Part shown: positions 34,162 through 43,955 of the stretch, in pieces | How positions within the stretch are numbered: the stretch's first letter is position 1 | How the letters are laid out: every line of letters starts with the position of its first letter | The notes under the pieces: generated by a model | What the model was told of the DNA's origin: nothing | Databases searched by the model: none | Seen by the model: the letters and a program-made list of their open reading frames with translations, nothing else | Source of the DNA: Roseicella sp. DB1501 | Lineage (GTDB): Bacteria; Pseudomonadota; Alphaproteobacteria; Acetobacterales; Acetobacteraceae | DNA: 64,000 nucleotides | Assembly (NCBI RefSeq): GCF_013112485.1 | Contig: NZ_JABFHG010000002.1 | Coordinates: 496,001-560,000, forward strand | Direction: 5' to 3' | Translations under genes and position numbers: made by a program

Positions 34162-34644
34162 CTACTCCGCCTGCAGCGGGCAGACCACGGCCTCCATCGC
34201 CGTCGCCAGGTCGTCGGGCGCGAGGGCGATCTGCAAGCCGCGCCGGCCGCCATTGACCACCACCTCGGCATGCTGCCTGGCGCTGGCATCGACGAAGCAG
34301 CGCAGGCGCTTGCGCTGGCCGAAGGGGCTGATGCCGCCGACGACATAGCCCGTCGCGCGCTCGGCCCGCGCCGGATCGGCCATGTCGGCCCGCTTCACAC
34401 CCGCCGCCGCCGCCAGCGCCTTCAGCGAGAGCCGCGCATCGGAGGGGATGGCGGCGCAGACCATCTCGCCGCCGTCGAGCAGGCAGACCAGCGTCTTGAA
34501 GACCCGCGCGGGCTCGATGCCCATGGCCGTCGCTGCCTGCAGCCCGACCGCTTCCGCGTCCGGATCGTAGTCGTATTCCAGCAGGCGGAAGCGGATGCCG
34601 GCCGCCTCGGCCGCGCGCACGGCGGGCGTCCTCCTCGATGGCAT
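34162..34644 (-). CDS. ybaK: YbaK/EbsC-type Cys-tRNA(Pro) deacylase
   Basis: A 160-residue YbaK-like editing protein, which hydrolyses Cys-tRNA(Pro) formed by mischarging. Conserved features are FKTLVCLLDGGEMVCAAIPS, with the catalytic lysine in the FKTLV motif, LSLKALAAAAGVKRADMADP, TGYVVGGISPFGQRKRL, and the closing VVVNGGRRGLQIALAPDDL. ATG at 34644 starts MPSRRTPAVRAAEAAG. It is a single gene, divergent from iorA, with a 304-bp intergenic region upstream. Confidence 0.93.
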   Translation of the reverse strand: MPSRRTPAVRAAEAAGIRFRLLEYDYDPDAEAVGLQAATAMGIEPARVFKTLVCLLDGGEMVCAAIPSDARLSLKALAAAAGVKRADMADPARAERATGYVVGGISPFGQRKRLRCFVDASARQHAEVVVNGGRRGLQIALAPDDLATAMEAVVCPLQAE

Positions 34645-34948
34645 GGCGGCGCGATGTGCTCCCTGATACGCAACCGAGCCTATAGCGGATCGGGGCGGAA
34701 CCGAACCGCATTCCGCGGCGCCGCGACCGCAGGGCAGAGGGCGTTTGCACGGAAGCGTGATTCCAGCGGGCGGCCCAATCTTGTGCGGAGGATGACCGAA
34801 GCCGCCTTCGCGCCCTAGACTATCGAGGCCGGACAATCCGCGACGATGCCGTATCGTTGCGAATACGATGAAAAGTTGCATGAGCCGTGCGTGAGGGCGT
34901 TCCCTTTCAGCCCATGCGCGTGCTCTGCGCCGGTCGAGGAGGAACTCC
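34645..34948. other. Divergent intergenic region upstream of iorAB
   Basis: 304 bp between ybaK and iorA without a gene. An imperfect inverted repeat, CGTATCGTTGCGAATACG, at about 34851-34868 lies ~80 bp before the iorA start and could be an operator. The segment 34840-34890 is AT-richer than average and probably holds the iorAB promoter. A strong ribosome site (GAGGAGGA) precedes the ATG at 34949. Confidence 0.4.
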
Positions 34949-35404
34949 ATGGTCAAGCTGCGTGTCAACGGCGAGGAGCGCGCCTATGACGGCGATCCCG
35001 CCATGCCCCTGCTGTGGTACCTGCGCGACGAGCTGGCCCTGACGGGCACCAAATTCGGCTGCGGCGTCGCCGCCTGCGGCGCCTGCACCGTGCATCTGAA
35101 CGGCGAGGCGGTGCGCGCCTGCGCGACGGCCATGGCCGATGTCGACGGCCAGGCGATCACCACCATCGAGGGGCTGAGCCCGGACGGCAACCATCCGGTC
35201 CAGAAGGCCTGGCGCGCCATCAACGTCCCGCAATGCGGCTACTGCCAGGCCGGGCAGATCATGCAGGCGGCGGCGCTGCTGCAGCAGACCCCGCAGCCCT
35301 CCGACGAGGAGATCGACGCCAGCATGCAGGGCAACATCTGCCGCTGCGGCACCTATCAGCGCATCCGGGCGGCCATCAAGGCCGCGGCACGGGGAGCGGC
35401 GTGA
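34949..35404 (+). CDS. iorA: Isoquinoline 1-oxidoreductase-type [2Fe-2S] subunit
   Basis: A 151-residue iron-sulfur subunit of a xanthine-dehydrogenase-family molybdenum hydroxylase. Both clusters are visible: plant-ferredoxin type [21 protein letters not shown] and the second CGYCQAGQ...CRCGTY. The start [17 protein letters not shown] is standard. It passes electrons from the large subunit (next gene, 1-bp gap after the stop) to a cytochrome or quinone. The assigned name reflects the Ior-type two-subunit layout without a FAD subunit; the true substrate may be another N-heterocycle or an aldehyde. Confidence 0.93.
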   Translation: MVKLRVNGEERAYDGDPAMPLLWYLRDELALTGTKFGCGVAACGACTVHLNGEAVRACATAMADVDGQAITTIEGLSPDGNHPVQKAWRAINVPQCGYCQAGQIMQAAALLQQTPQPSDEEIDASMQGNICRCGTYQRIRAAIKAAARGAA

Positions 35405-35405
35405 C

Positions 35406-37703
35406 ATGACCGATCTGCGCATCGAGAAACCCTCCCGCCGCCTGCTGCTGCAGGGCGCCGCCGCCGGTGGCTTCCTGCTCGCGCTCCGCGTGCCGCCAGC
35501 ACGCGCCGTGGAGGACGCGCCGAAGCCGAAATTCGGCGCCGACGCCATGCCGCATGGCGTGGTGAACGACCCGCTGGTCTTCGTCTCCATCGCGCCGGAC
35601 GGCATCGTCACCATCATCTGCCACCGCGCCGAGATGGGCCAGGGCGTGCGCACCGGCATGCCGATGATCATCGCCGACGAGCTCGAGGCCGATTGGTCGA
35701 AGGTGCGGATCGAGCAGGCGCCGGGCGACGAGATCCGCTACGGCAACCAGGACACCGACGGCTCGCGCTCGACGCGGCACTTCCTGCAGCCGATGCGCGA
35801 ATGCGGCGCCGCGGCGCGCCAGATGCTCGAGGCCGCGGCGGCCAAGCGCTGGGGCGTGCCGGCGGAGCAGGTGAGCGCGCGCAACCACCAGCTCGTCCAT
35901 GCCGGCACCAACCGTAGCCTCGGCTATGGCGAGGTGGCGGCGGAGGCGGCGAAGCTGCCGGTGCCGAAGCCCGAGACGCTGAAGCTGAAGGAGGCCTCGG
36001 CCTTCCGCTACATCGGCAAGGGGGAGCTGCCGATCGTCGACGGCTTCGACATCACCACCGGCCGCGCCAGGTACGGCCAGGACACCGTCCTGCCGGGCAT
36101 GCTCTTCGCCGTGGTGGCGCGGCCGCCGGTCTTCGGCGGCACGGTGGAGGCGGTGGATGATTCGGCGGCGCTGAAGGTGCCGGGCGTGGTCAAGGTGGTG
36201 CGGCTCGAGGGCACGCCGCCGCCGGCCAAGTTCTTGCCGCTCGGCGGCGTCGCGGTGATCGCGCGCAACACCTGGGCGGCGATGCAGGGCCGCGAGGCCC
36301 TGAAGATCACCTGGAAGGACGGCCCGAACGCCTCCTACGACAGCGACGCCTACCGCGCCGCCATCACCGAGACCGCCCGCAAGCCGGCCAAGGTGCTGCG
36401 CAAGGAGGGCGACCTCGACGGCGCCATGGCCAAGGCCGCGAAGAAGATCGAGGCCGAGTACTACGCGCCGCATCTCGCGCATGCGACGATGGAGCCGCCG
36501 GCCGCGACGGTCCGCATCGCCGACGGCAAGGTCGAGTGCTGGACCAGCGCCCAGAGCCCCTATTCGGTGCGCGGCGAGCTCTCCGAGCGGCTGAAGGTGC
36601 CGATGGAGAACGTCTCGGTGCATATCGAGCTGCTCGGCGGCGGCTTCGGCCGCAAGTCGAAATGCGACTATGCGATCGAGGCCGGGCTGCTCTCCAAGGC
36701 GATGGACGGCAAGCCGGTGAAGGTCGTCTGGACGCGCGAGGACGACATCCAGAACGGCTACTACCACACCGTCCAGGCCAACAAGCTCGAGGCGGGGCTC
36801 GACGCCGACGGCAAGGCGGTGGGCTGGATGCATCGCAGCGTCTTCCCGACCATCGTCAGCATCTTCGCGCCCGATCCGAAGCAGGGCGCCGGCTTCGAGG
36901 TGGGGATGGGCCTCTACGACACGCCCTTCGCCATCCCGAACATGCGCATCGAGAACGGCGCGGCCGAGGCGCATACGCGCATCGGCTGGTTCCGCTCGGT
37001 GATCAACATCCCGCACATCTTCGCCGCGCATTCCTTCGTCGGCGAGATGGCGCATGCGGCCGGCCGCGACCCGAAGGACTACCTGCTGGAGCTGATCGGC
37101 CCGGCGCGGATCGTCGACCTGCCGGTCGGCAAGGACTCGACCGAGTTCTGGAACTACAACGAGGATCCGCGGAAATACCCGATCGATACCGGGCGGCTGC
37201 GCAAGGTGGTCGAGCTGGCGGCGGAGAAGGCGGAATGGGGCCGCAAGCTGCCGCCGCGGCACGGGCTCGGCATCGCCGCGCATCGCAGCTTCGTCACCTA
37301 TGTGGCGACGGTGGTTGAGGTGGCGGTGGACGAGCAGGGCAATCTCTCCGTGCCGCGCGTCGACGTCGCCATCGATTGCGGCTTCTTCGTCAACCCGGAA
37401 CGCGTCCGCTCGCAGGTCGAGGGCGCCTGCGTGATGGGCATGTCGCTGGCGACGAAGAGCGCCATCACCTACAAGCAGGGCCGCGTCGTCCAGTCCAACT
37501 ACACGGATTACGAGGTCTCGCGCATCGACGACGCGCCGCGCGACGTGCGGGTGCATATCGTGCCCGCCGGGCTCGACGTGCCGCCGAGCGGCGTCGGCGA
37601 GCCGGGCCTGCCGGTCTTCGCCCCGGCGCTCTGCAACGCCATCTTCGCCGCGACCGGCAAGCGCATCCGCGAGCTGCCGATCGGGACGCAGCTCAAGGCG
37701 TGA
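35406..37703 (+). CDS. iorB: Isoquinoline 1-oxidoreductase-type molybdopterin subunit
   Basis: A 765-residue large subunit of a molybdenum hydroxylase that binds molybdopterin cytosine dinucleotide. The Tat-like leader [20 protein letters not shown] indicates export together with its small subunit. Motifs are [20 protein letters not shown] (MCD contact), [55 protein letters not shown] and the C-terminal [21 protein letters not shown], containing the catalytic glutamate. No maturation gene is adjacent, though a MOSC protein occurs at 5.7-6.2 kb. Substrate class: N-heteroaromatics or aldehydes. Confidence 0.94.
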   Translation: MTDLRIEKPSRRLLLQGAAAGGFLLALRVPPARAVEDAPKPKFGADAMPHGVVNDPLVFVSIAPDGIVTIICHRAEMGQGVRTGMPMIIADELEADWSKVRIEQAPGDEIRYGNQDTDGSRSTRHFLQPMRECGAAARQMLEAAAAKRWGVPAEQVSARNHQLVHAGTNRSLGYGEVAAEAAKLPVPKPETLKLKEASAFRYIGKGELPIVDGFDITTGRARYGQDTVLPGMLFAVVARPPVFGGTVEAVDDSAALKVPGVVKVVRLEGTPPPAKFLPLGGVAVIARNTWAAMQGREALKITWKDGPNASYDSDAYRAAITETARKPAKVLRKEGDLDGAMAKAAKKIEAEYYAPHLAHATMEPPAATVRIADGKVECWTSAQSPYSVRGELSERLKVPMENVSVHIELLGGGFGRKSKCDYAIEAGLLSKAMDGKPVKVVWTREDDIQNGYYHTVQANKLEAGLDADGKAVGWMHRSVFPTIVSIFAPDPKQGAGFEVGMGLYDTPFAIPNMRIENGAAEAHTRIGWFRSVINIPHIFAAHSFVGEMAHAAGRDPKDYLLELIGPARIVDLPVGKDSTEFWNYNEDPRKYPIDTGRLRKVVELAAEKAEWGRKLPPRHGLGIAAHRSFVTYVATVVEVAVDEQGNLSVPRVDVAIDCGFFVNPERVRSQVEGACVMGMSLATKSAITYKQGRVVQSNYTDYEVSRIDDAPRDVRVHIVPAGLDVPPSGVGEPGLPVFAPALCNAIFAATGKRIRELPIGTQLKA

Positions 37704-37751
37704 TGGAGGCGGGGCGGCCGGCCATGCCCGGCCGCCACCTCATGCCGGCCG

Positions 37752-37835
37752 GCAGCGATGGTGATCCATCGCTGCCCTCAAGCGCCGGCATTGCCTCCGG
37801 TGGCTTGGCCATTCGGGGCCTCGGAGTGGTCAGGT
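37752..37835. repeat. Family B intergenic repeat, copy B5 (short)
   Basis: It contains AGCGATGGTGATCCATCGCT (palindromic head) and GCCTCCGGTGGCTTGGCC, as in copies B4 and B6, then stops. It sits downstream of iorB. The rest of the 242-bp gap to the next gene holds nothing I can name. Confidence 0.7.
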
Positions 37836-37945
37836 GACCGGTCCGCCGCTCTCCCTCCCCGGCGTGCGGGCCAGCGGCATCGCTGCTATCCTGTCCGCGC
37901 AAGAACCGATCGCGGACTTCGCCGCGCCGGAACCGGGAGGGACCG

Positions 37946-38332
37946 ATGCCTTCGACCCGACGTACGCTCCCCATCCTCGCCCTGCTCGCCGCGGGCGGCC
38001 TCGCCGCCTGCAACCGCACCGCGCCGATCCAGGATGGCGGCGGCAGCTTCATCGGCCAGGCGACGCTGAACCAGCGCGGCGACCAGATCCGCCGCGCCGG
38101 CGCCGAGCTCGGCTGGGCGATGGAGCCGAGAGGGCCGGGGCTGATGCGCGGCACGCTCAACCTCCGCACCCATCAGGCGGTGGTCGACATCCCCTACGAC
38201 ACGCGGCGCTTCAGCATCCGCTATGTCTCGAGCAGCAATCTCGACTATGACGGGCGGGTCATCCACCGCAACTACAACAGCTGGGTGCAGAACCTGCAGA
38301 ACGGCATCATCGTCGAATCCGGGAAGCCGTGA
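37946..38332 (+). CDS. Small lipoprotein of unknown function
   Basis: A 128-residue predicted lipoprotein: RRTLPILALLAAGGLAAC is the signal with lipobox LAAC. The mature domain has GSFIGQATLNQRGDQIRRAGAELGW, NLRTHQAVVDIPYDTRRFSIRYVSSSNLDYDG and a terminal WVQNLQNGIIVES, which looks like a compact alpha/beta fold. The YDG..IHRNYN.W pattern is typical of small alphaproteobacterial lipoproteins I have seen only as uncharacterised. It ends 12 bp from the convergent aryl-polyene operon. Confidence 0.82.
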   Translation: MPSTRRTLPILALLAAGGLAACNRTAPIQDGGGSFIGQATLNQRGDQIRRAGAELGWAMEPRGPGLMRGTLNLRTHQAVVDIPYDTRRFSIRYVSSSNLDYDGRVIHRNYNSWVQNLQNGIIVESGKP

Positions 38333-38344
38333 CCGACGCCGGGC

Positions 38345-39094
38345 TCAACCCAGTCCGCCGGTGATGCCGATGGCCTGGCCGGTGATGTAGCCGGCGCGCT
38401 CGGAGGCGAGGAAGCCGACGAGATCGGCCACCTCCTCCGGCCGCCCGGCGCGGCGGGCCGGCACCAGCTGCGCGATGCGCTCCGGCGTCAGCACCGCGGC
38501 GACCGCCGGGCTCTCGATGATGCCGGGCGCGACGGCATTGGCGGTGACGCCGCGCGCCGCGTATTCCAGCGACAGCGACTTCACCGCGCCGATCAGCCCC
38601 GCCTTGGCCGCCGCGTAATTCGCCTGGCCGCGATTGCCGATCAGGCCGGAGACCGAGGAGATGGCGATGATCCTCCCCCAGCGCGTGCCGATCATCGGCA
38701 GCAGCAGCGGCTGCAGCACGGCGTAGAAGCCGTTCAGCGAGACGTCGATCACGCCGCGCCACTGCGACTCGCTCATCCCGGCGAGCGGCGCATCGGCATG
38801 GGTGCCGGCATTGTGCACCAGGATCTGCACGGGACCCCGCAGGCGATCCCCGCCGGCCGGCCGCGCCTCCAGCGCCGCCGCCGTCGCCGCGGCGTCAGTG
38901 AGGTCGCAGGCGAAGGCGGCGGCCTGGGCGCCGCCGGCGCGCAGCGCGGCGGCCAGCGCCTCGGCCCGTTCCAGCCCGGCATGCGCATGCACCAGCATGG
39001 CATGGCCGTCCGCGGCGAGGCGGCGGCAGATGGCGGCGCCGATCGGGCTGGCGCCGCCGGTGACGAGGGCGAGGCGTCCTCTCGCTTCCCCCAT
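38345..39094 (-). CDS. 3-oxoacyl-ACP reductase (ApeQ-like, aryl-polyene cluster)
   Basis: A 249-residue FabG-type ketoreductase, last gene of the APE operon. Motifs are LVTGGASPIGAAICRRLAADG (Rossmann), VHNAGTHAD, catalytic Ser in IAISSVSGLIGNRGQ, YAAAKAG, and the ending GYITGQAIGITGGL. It would reduce the beta-keto group during each polyene extension cycle. It starts at ATG 39094 (TGATG with the dehydratase stop) or GTG 39097. SDRs are versatile, but the setting fixes its role here. Confidence 0.88.
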   Translation of the reverse strand: MGEARGRLALVTGGASPIGAAICRRLAADGHAMLVHAHAGLERAEALAAALRAGGAQAAAFACDLTDAAATAAALEARPAGGDRLRGPVQILVHNAGTHADAPLAGMSESQWRGVIDVSLNGFYAVLQPLLLPMIGTRWGRIIAISSVSGLIGNRGQANYAAAKAGLIGAVKSLSLEYAARGVTANAVAPGIIESPAVAAVLTPERIAQLVPARRAGRPEEVADLVGFLASERAGYITGQAIGITGGLG

Positions 39095-39561
39095 CACGCC
39101 CCCTCCGGCAGGATCACCGCCGCCTGGCCGGCCAGCAGCACCGCATCGCCGGTGGCGACCTCGAAGCGGTAGATGAAGCCGCGCGTCTCGGCCGCCAGCG
39201 CCTCGGCGGCGATGGTGAGCGGGCCCGGGATGTCGTCCAGCCGCTCGACCGCCAGCGCCACCTCGCGCAGGCTGCTGAGGAAGCCGGCCCGCTGCGGTCT
39301 CGCACCGCCCATCATCCCCCCCTCGGTCAGCGCGCCGTGCAACGCCATGGCCTGCAGGGCGAATTCCAGGCCGCAGACCGCCGGCAGCCGGCCGTCGCGG
39401 CGCAGCGGGTTGGACAGGGCGGCGTGCCGCTCCGTCTCGCAGCGGATCCGCGCCGCATCCCAGGCGAGCACCCGGTCGAGCAGGCACATCGCGCCGGCAT
39501 GCGGGACCAGCCTGGCGATGGCCGCGGCATCCAGCACCGGATTCGGCGGAGGGCTCAGCAT
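39094..39561 (-). CDS. Hotdog-fold 3-hydroxyacyl dehydratase (ApeP-like)
   Basis: A 155-residue hotdog protein matching the ApeP dehydratase pattern: LVPHAGAMCLLDRVLAWDA, AALSNPLRRDGRLPAVCGLEFALQAMALHGA, then RAGFLSSLREVALAVERLDD. In aryl-polyene synthesis ApeI and ApeP dehydratases create the conjugated double bonds. A second dehydratase occurs at 45.5 kb, so the pair is complete. The ATG overlaps the end of the chain-length factor gene. Confidence 0.86.
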   Translation of the reverse strand: MLSPPPNPVLDAAAIARLVPHAGAMCLLDRVLAWDAARIRCETERHAALSNPLRRDGRLPAVCGLEFALQAMALHGALTEGGMMGGARPQRAGFLSSLREVALAVERLDDIPGPLTIAAEALAAETRGFIYRFEVATGDAVLLAGQAAVILPEGA

Positions 39562-40361
39562 GGGCCGAGCTCGACGGCGAGATGCGCATCCTCGAGCAGC
39601 GGCAAGGCGAGGCGCGCCGCCCGCCCGGCGGCCAGCGCCCGCAGCAGCGGCAGCGCCCGCGCCGCCGGGTTGCCCGCCGCCAGCGCGTCCAACGCATCGC
39701 CCGGCGCATCGCCCGATGCTGGCGGCGCGGCCGGCTCGGTCCGGAAGCGCAGCGCCAGCGGCACCCCCGCCGCCGGCTCCGGCCGCAGCAGCAGGGCGGC
39801 GGCGAAGGCCAGCCCGGTCGGCCGCACGGCATCGAGCGGCGGCGGCAGCGGCGCGTCATAGGCCACCAGCAGCACCGGGCCGCCGCGCGCGGCGATGGCG
39901 GTCGCGGCCGCCAGCAGCCCGGCGGCGAAGCTGTCGTCATGCCCGCCGAGGCTGAGCGAGGGCGCGGCCGAGCCGGCGGCGATGTGCCAGTAGCCGGCCG
40001 GGGCGTTGTGCACCGAATTGTGGAATTGGGTCGGCGAAAGGGCCACGCCGGCGGGCTCGTGCAACGCCGCCAGGATGCTGCCGATGATGGCGCCGTCGCC
40101 ATTGCTGCTGGCGAAGACCGTCTCCAGCGCGGCGCGGTCCGGCGCCCCGGCCGCCGCCTCGGTGGCCGCGGCCAGCGCCAGGCGGATGACCAGGCTGGTC
40201 CGCCGCCGCTCGGTCGGCGGCAGCAGGGCCGGCGGCGGGATGACGGGCTCGGCCGGCGTCCAGGGCACCTCGCCGAGGAGGATGGGCCGGCTCGCCGCCC
40301 AGCCCGGCAGGCCGGGGCCGAGCAGGCCGATGCCGGCGATGCGGCAGCGCAGGCCGCTCAT
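39555..40361 (-). CDS. Ketosynthase chain-length factor (ApeC-like)
   Basis: A 268-residue beta-ketoacyl synthase-like protein that lacks the catalytic Cys. The aligned region reads SPTQFHNSVHNAPAGYWHIAAGSAAPSLSLGGHDDSFAAGLLAAA, whereas a true KS has a Cys-containing loop. This is the PF13723-type CLF seen in APE clusters, which forms a heterodimer with the active ketosynthase and sets polyene length. It is encoded directly downstream of the KS (4-nt overlap). Slightly short for the family, but its landmarks are intact. Confidence 0.88.
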   Translation of the reverse strand: MSGLRCRIAGIGLLGPGLPGWAASRPILLGEVPWTPAEPVIPPPALLPPTERRRTSLVIRLALAAATEAAAGAPDRAALETVFASSNGDGAIIGSILAALHEPAGVALSPTQFHNSVHNAPAGYWHIAAGSAAPSLSLGGHDDSFAAGLLAAATAIAARGGPVLLVAYDAPLPPPLDAVRPTGLAFAAALLLRPEPAAGVPLALRFRTEPAAPPASGDAPGDALDALAAGNPAARALPLLRALAAGRAARLALPLLEDAHLAVELGPC

Positions 40362-41566
40362 TCGGCGCGGCCAAGAATGAGGCTGCAATTGCTGCCGCCG
40401 AAGCCGAAGGAATTGCTCATCACCCGCGCCAGGCCGGGCGCCGCCCGGTTGCCGGTGACGATGTCGCAGCGGAATGCCGGATCGGCGGCGGCGATGCCGA
40501 GGCAGCCCGGCACCAGCCCTTCCTCCAGGCAGAGCGCGGCGATCACCGCCTCGACCGCCCCGGCGGCGCCGAGCGCATGGCCGGTCCAGCCCTTGGTGGA
40601 GCTGCAGGGCGCCCGGTCGCCAAACAGCTGGTGCACGGCGCGGTCTTCCATCGCGTCATTCGCCCGCGTGCCGGTGCCGTGCAGGTTGACATAGCCGACC
40701 TCCCCCGGCGCCAGCCCGGCCGAGCGGAGGGCCATGCGCATGGCGGCGACGGCGCCCTCCCCGTCCGGATGCGGCGAGGACATGTGGTGGCCGTCGCTGC
40801 TCGCCCCGGCGCCGAGCAGGCGGATCGCCCCGGCCGGCGCCTGCCCCGCCCGTTCCAGAAGCACCAGGCCCGCCGCCTCGCCGATGCTGATGCCGTCGCG
40901 GTCGGCGGCGCAGGGCCGGGTCGGCCCGTGGCTCAGCACCTCGAGCGCCGCGAAGCCGTGCAGGGTCATGCGGCAGAGCGTGTCGACGCCGCCGGCGACG
41001 GCGGCATCGACGATGCCGGCGCCGATCAGCGCCGCCGCCTCCATGATGGCGCGGGCGCCGGAGGTGCAGGCGGTGGAGAAGGCGAGCGCCGGGCCGCGCA
41101 GCCCGAGCCGCGCCCGCACGTAGCGCGGCAGGGATTGCAGGTCGTGGCTGCGGGCATAGTCGAACTCGGGCGGCAGGGCGCCGTCGGCGCCGCGCCGGCG
41201 CCAGGCCTGCTCGGTCTCCTCGATCCCGGCGGTGCTGGTGCCGAGCACCACCGCGATGCGGCCGGCGCCGTGCCGCGCGCGCGTCGCCGCGACCGCCTCG
41301 GCGAAGCCGTCGCTGGCAAGGGCCAGCTCGGCGAGGCGGTTGTTGCGGCAGGCGAAGCCAGCGAGCGCGGGCGGCAGCGCCACCGCCTCCAGCCCCTCGA
41401 CGCGGCCGATCCAGATGCCCTCCGGCATGTCCGGCAGGTCGCAGGGCTGCAGCCCGCCCCGGCGCGCCAGCAGCCCCGCCCTGAGCGGCCCGGTGCCGCG
41501 GCCGAGGGCGGTGACGGCGGTGGCGGCGGACAGGGCGAGCGGCGGCATGGCGGTGCCCTCAGCCAT
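40358..41566 (-). CDS. Beta-ketoacyl-ACP synthase (ApeO-like ketosynthase)
   Basis: A 402-residue condensing enzyme. The catalytic triad is visible: C167 in LAFSTACTSGARAIM, H297 in YVNLHGTGTRANDAMED, H331 in STKGWTGHALGAAGAVEA; the glycine-rich C-terminus is NSFGFGGSNCSLILG. It elongates the aryl-primed chain with malonyl-ACP. The KS/CLF pair is the core of the type II PKS/FAS-like APE machinery. I see only one active KS here, while the E. coli cluster also has a second (ApeR). The start ATG 41566 overlaps the MMPL gene end; 41548 is an alternative. Confidence 0.92.
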   Translation of the reverse strand: MAEGTAMPPLALSAATAVTALGRGTGPLRAGLLARRGGLQPCDLPDMPEGIWIGRVEGLEAVALPPALAGFACRNNRLAELALASDGFAEAVAATRARHGAGRIAVVLGTSTAGIEETEQAWRRRGADGALPPEFDYARSHDLQSLPRYVRARLGLRGPALAFSTACTSGARAIMEAAALIGAGIVDAAVAGGVDTLCRMTLHGFAALEVLSHGPTRPCAADRDGISIGEAAGLVLLERAGQAPAGAIRLLGAGASSDGHHMSSPHPDGEGAVAAMRMALRSAGLAPGEVGYVNLHGTGTRANDAMEDRAVHQLFGDRAPCSSTKGWTGHALGAAGAVEAVIAALCLEEGLVPGCLGIAAADPAFRCDIVTGNRAAPGLARVMSNSFGFGGSNCSLILGRAE

Positions 41567-43955
41567 CGGCGCGCCCGGACATCCTGGCCGGGGCCATGGC
41601 CAGGGCGAGGAGGAAGGCGCTCGCCACCCCGACCGAGACGGTCACGCCGATGCCCCGCAATACGGGGGTCTCACAGAAGGACAGCATCCCGAAGGTCAAT
41701 AAGGTCGCGACCGCGCAGTTCAAGACCGCGCCCGAACTGGGCGCATCGCGGGCCGCTGCATCCGGGGCCGCCTGCCCGCCGGGCCGCGCCAGGAACAGCG
41801 CGTAGTCGATGGCGAGCCCGGCCAGCAGCAGCAGCGAGGCGAGCTGGAACAGCGTCAGCCCCTTCCCCAGCACGGCCAGCGCGGCGAGGGTGACGAGCAG
41901 CGCGCCGCCGATCGGCGCCGCCACCCGCAGCGCCGGCCGCGCCCCGCCGAGGCCGAGGCCCAGCAGCAGCAGCACCGCACCGCCGCCGGCGAGCGCCCAG
42001 AGCAGCGTCGCGCGGGCATAGGCGGCGAGCAGCCCCTCGGTCTCCGCTTTGATGTCGACCAGCAGGATCTGCGGGTCGCCGAGCCCGGCGACCGCCCGGG
42101 CCAGCGCCGCCGGGTCCCGCACCCCCTGGGCCAGGCCGATGCCGCGCACCGCATTGCCTTCACCGCTCAGCAGCGGCGAGAGCCGCGCCGCCAGGACCGG
42201 CGCCTCGGCGCCGAGGCGGGCGGCGGTCAGCACCGGCAGGTCGCGGCTCTCGGCCAAGCCGGCGAGGAAGGGGTCGAAGGCCTGGGCGCGGAAGGGCAGG
42301 CCCCGCATGGCCTCGCGCAGCGCCGCCTCGGCCGCCCCCGGCGCCGGCAGGGAGGCGGCGCGGGCATGCTGGGTCGCGGCGCTCGGCAGCCAGCGGCTCG
42401 GCAGGTCGAGCCCGTCGAGCGCGCCGCCGGGCCCGAGCAGCGGCCGCAGCGCCGCCTCCAGCCGCTCCGAGGCGCGCAGCACCGCCTCCTCCGTGCCGGG
42501 GCCGAGGGCGATCAGCACGCGCACGTCCGGCGCGCCGATCTGCCGCCGCAGCTCGGCATCGAGGGCCTGCGCCGCCGCCGGCACCGGGCTCAGCGCCGCG
42601 ATGTCGCGCTGCCAGCTGGGGCCGCCGAGCGCCGCCAGCAGCAGGGCGGCGAGGCCGATCGCGCCCGCCGCCAGCCGTGGCCGGCCGCGCAGCCCCGCCA
42701 GCCCGGCCGCGATCCAGCCGGGCAGCGGCCGCGCCTCGATCCGCAGCCCTGTCGGCAGCAGATGCGGCAGGCCCCAGCGCGTCACCGCCGCCGCCACCAG
42801 CAGCCCGCTGCCGGCGAAGAGGCCGAGCTGCACCAGGCCCGGCAGGCCGGAGCCAAGCATGGCGGCGAGGCCGAGCGCGGCCGAGGCGGCGGCGAGGCGC
42901 AGCACCGGCCAGATGCGCCGCGCCGTCGCCCCCAGCGCCTCCCCTGGCCGCCGCAGCCCGAGCAGCAGCAGCGGGTAGTCCACCGCGACGCCGAGCATGG
43001 TCATGCCGAAGCCGAAGCTGATGCCGTGCGGCGGCCCGCCGCTGGCAAGCGCCGCGACCGCGAAGCCGGCGATGGTGGCGGCGCCGAGCGGCACGGCGAC
43101 CAGGCCGAGCAGCCAGAGCGACCGGAAGCGCCACCAGAGGAAGCCGGCCAGCAGCAGGCCGGAGGCGAGGCTGATCAGCTCGACATCGCCGCGGATCGCC
43201 ACCGCCGCCTCGCTGGCGAAGACGCCGGGCCCGCTCAGCAGCAACCGGGCCGGACCGGGATGGGCGGCGGCGAAGGCGGCGCGGAAGGCCGCGATCGCTG
43301 CCCCCTGCGCCGCGGCATCCATGCCGCCGGCGCCGGCGATGCGGGCGAGCAGCAGCGCCCGCGGCGGCTCGGCACCGCGGGCGAACCAGGCGCCGTCCCG
43401 CGTCTCGGGCCGTGCATCGGCGAGGAATTCCCGCGCCAGGCCGAGGAAGGCGCCGGTCGGGTCGGCGAAGCCGAAGCGGGCGAGCAGCGGCGAGGCGGCC
43501 GAGCGCAGTCCGTCGAGCAGCGCCTGCAGCTTCGCCCGCAGCGCCTCGGCGGTGAAGGCCGCCGGCCGGGTCTCGGGCGAGAGCAGGTAGCGGTAGCGGA
43601 AGAGCAGGTCGCGCTCGGAGTCCGAGAGGGTGGTGGTGCCGTCGCCGACGAGGGCGAAGCGGCCGGAGGCGCGCAGCCCCGCCGCCGTCTCGCGCGAGAG
43701 GCGGGCGAGCTCGGCCTCCGGCGCCCCCTCGATGCCGGCGAGCAGCAGGGTGGTGGCGGTGCCGCGGCGCAGCTCGTCGAGCAGGAAGGCGGCGGCGGGG
43801 CTGCGCCCGGCCGGCAGGAAGCCGGTGAGGTCGGTGCGCAGCCCGATGCCGAGGCCGAGCCCGGCGCCGAGCCCGGCCAGCAGGGCCAGCACCAGCAGCA
43901 GCCGCGCGGCGGCGCGGCGGCCGCCGGTCCCCGCCGCCTCGGTTCCATCGGTCAC
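41559..43955 (-). CDS. MMPL/RND-family exporter (ApeM-like)
   Basis: A 798-residue membrane exporter with two MMPL halves, about 12 helices and a large periplasmic loop in each half. Typical features are the first helix RLLLVLALLAGLGAGLGLGI, GISFGFGMTMLGVAVDYPLLLL, a midpoint LAAGAIGLAALLLAALGGPSW, and LLLLAGLAIDYALFLARPG. In APE clusters this protein is thought to move the polyene lipid toward the outer membrane together with the LolA-like protein. It begins with GTG overlapping the LolA-like stop (GTGA). No short ATG start is better. Confidence 0.9.
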   Translation of the reverse strand: MTDGTEAAGTGGRRAAARLLLVLALLAGLGAGLGLGIGLRTDLTGFLPAGRSPAAAFLLDELRRGTATTLLLAGIEGAPEAELARLSRETAAGLRASGRFALVGDGTTTLSDSERDLLFRYRYLLSPETRPAAFTAEALRAKLQALLDGLRSAASPLLARFGFADPTGAFLGLAREFLADARPETRDGAWFARGAEPPRALLLARIAGAGGMDAAAQGAAIAAFRAAFAAAHPGPARLLLSGPGVFASEAAVAIRGDVELISLASGLLLAGFLWWRFRSLWLLGLVAVPLGAATIAGFAVAALASGGPPHGISFGFGMTMLGVAVDYPLLLLGLRRPGEALGATARRIWPVLRLAAASAALGLAAMLGSGLPGLVQLGLFAGSGLLVAAAVTRWGLPHLLPTGLRIEARPLPGWIAAGLAGLRGRPRLAAGAIGLAALLLAALGGPSWQRDIAALSPVPAAAQALDAELRRQIGAPDVRVLIALGPGTEEAVLRASERLEAALRPLLGPGGALDGLDLPSRWLPSAATQHARAASLPAPGAAEAALREAMRGLPFRAQAFDPFLAGLAESRDLPVLTAARLGAEAPVLAARLSPLLSGEGNAVRGIGLAQGVRDPAALARAVAGLGDPQILLVDIKAETEGLLAAYARATLLWALAGGGAVLLLLGLGLGGARPALRVAAPIGGALLVTLAALAVLGKGLTLFQLASLLLLAGLAIDYALFLARPGGQAAPDAAARDAPSSGAVLNCAVATLLTFGMLSFCETPVLRGIGVTVSVGVASAFLLALAMAPARMSGRADG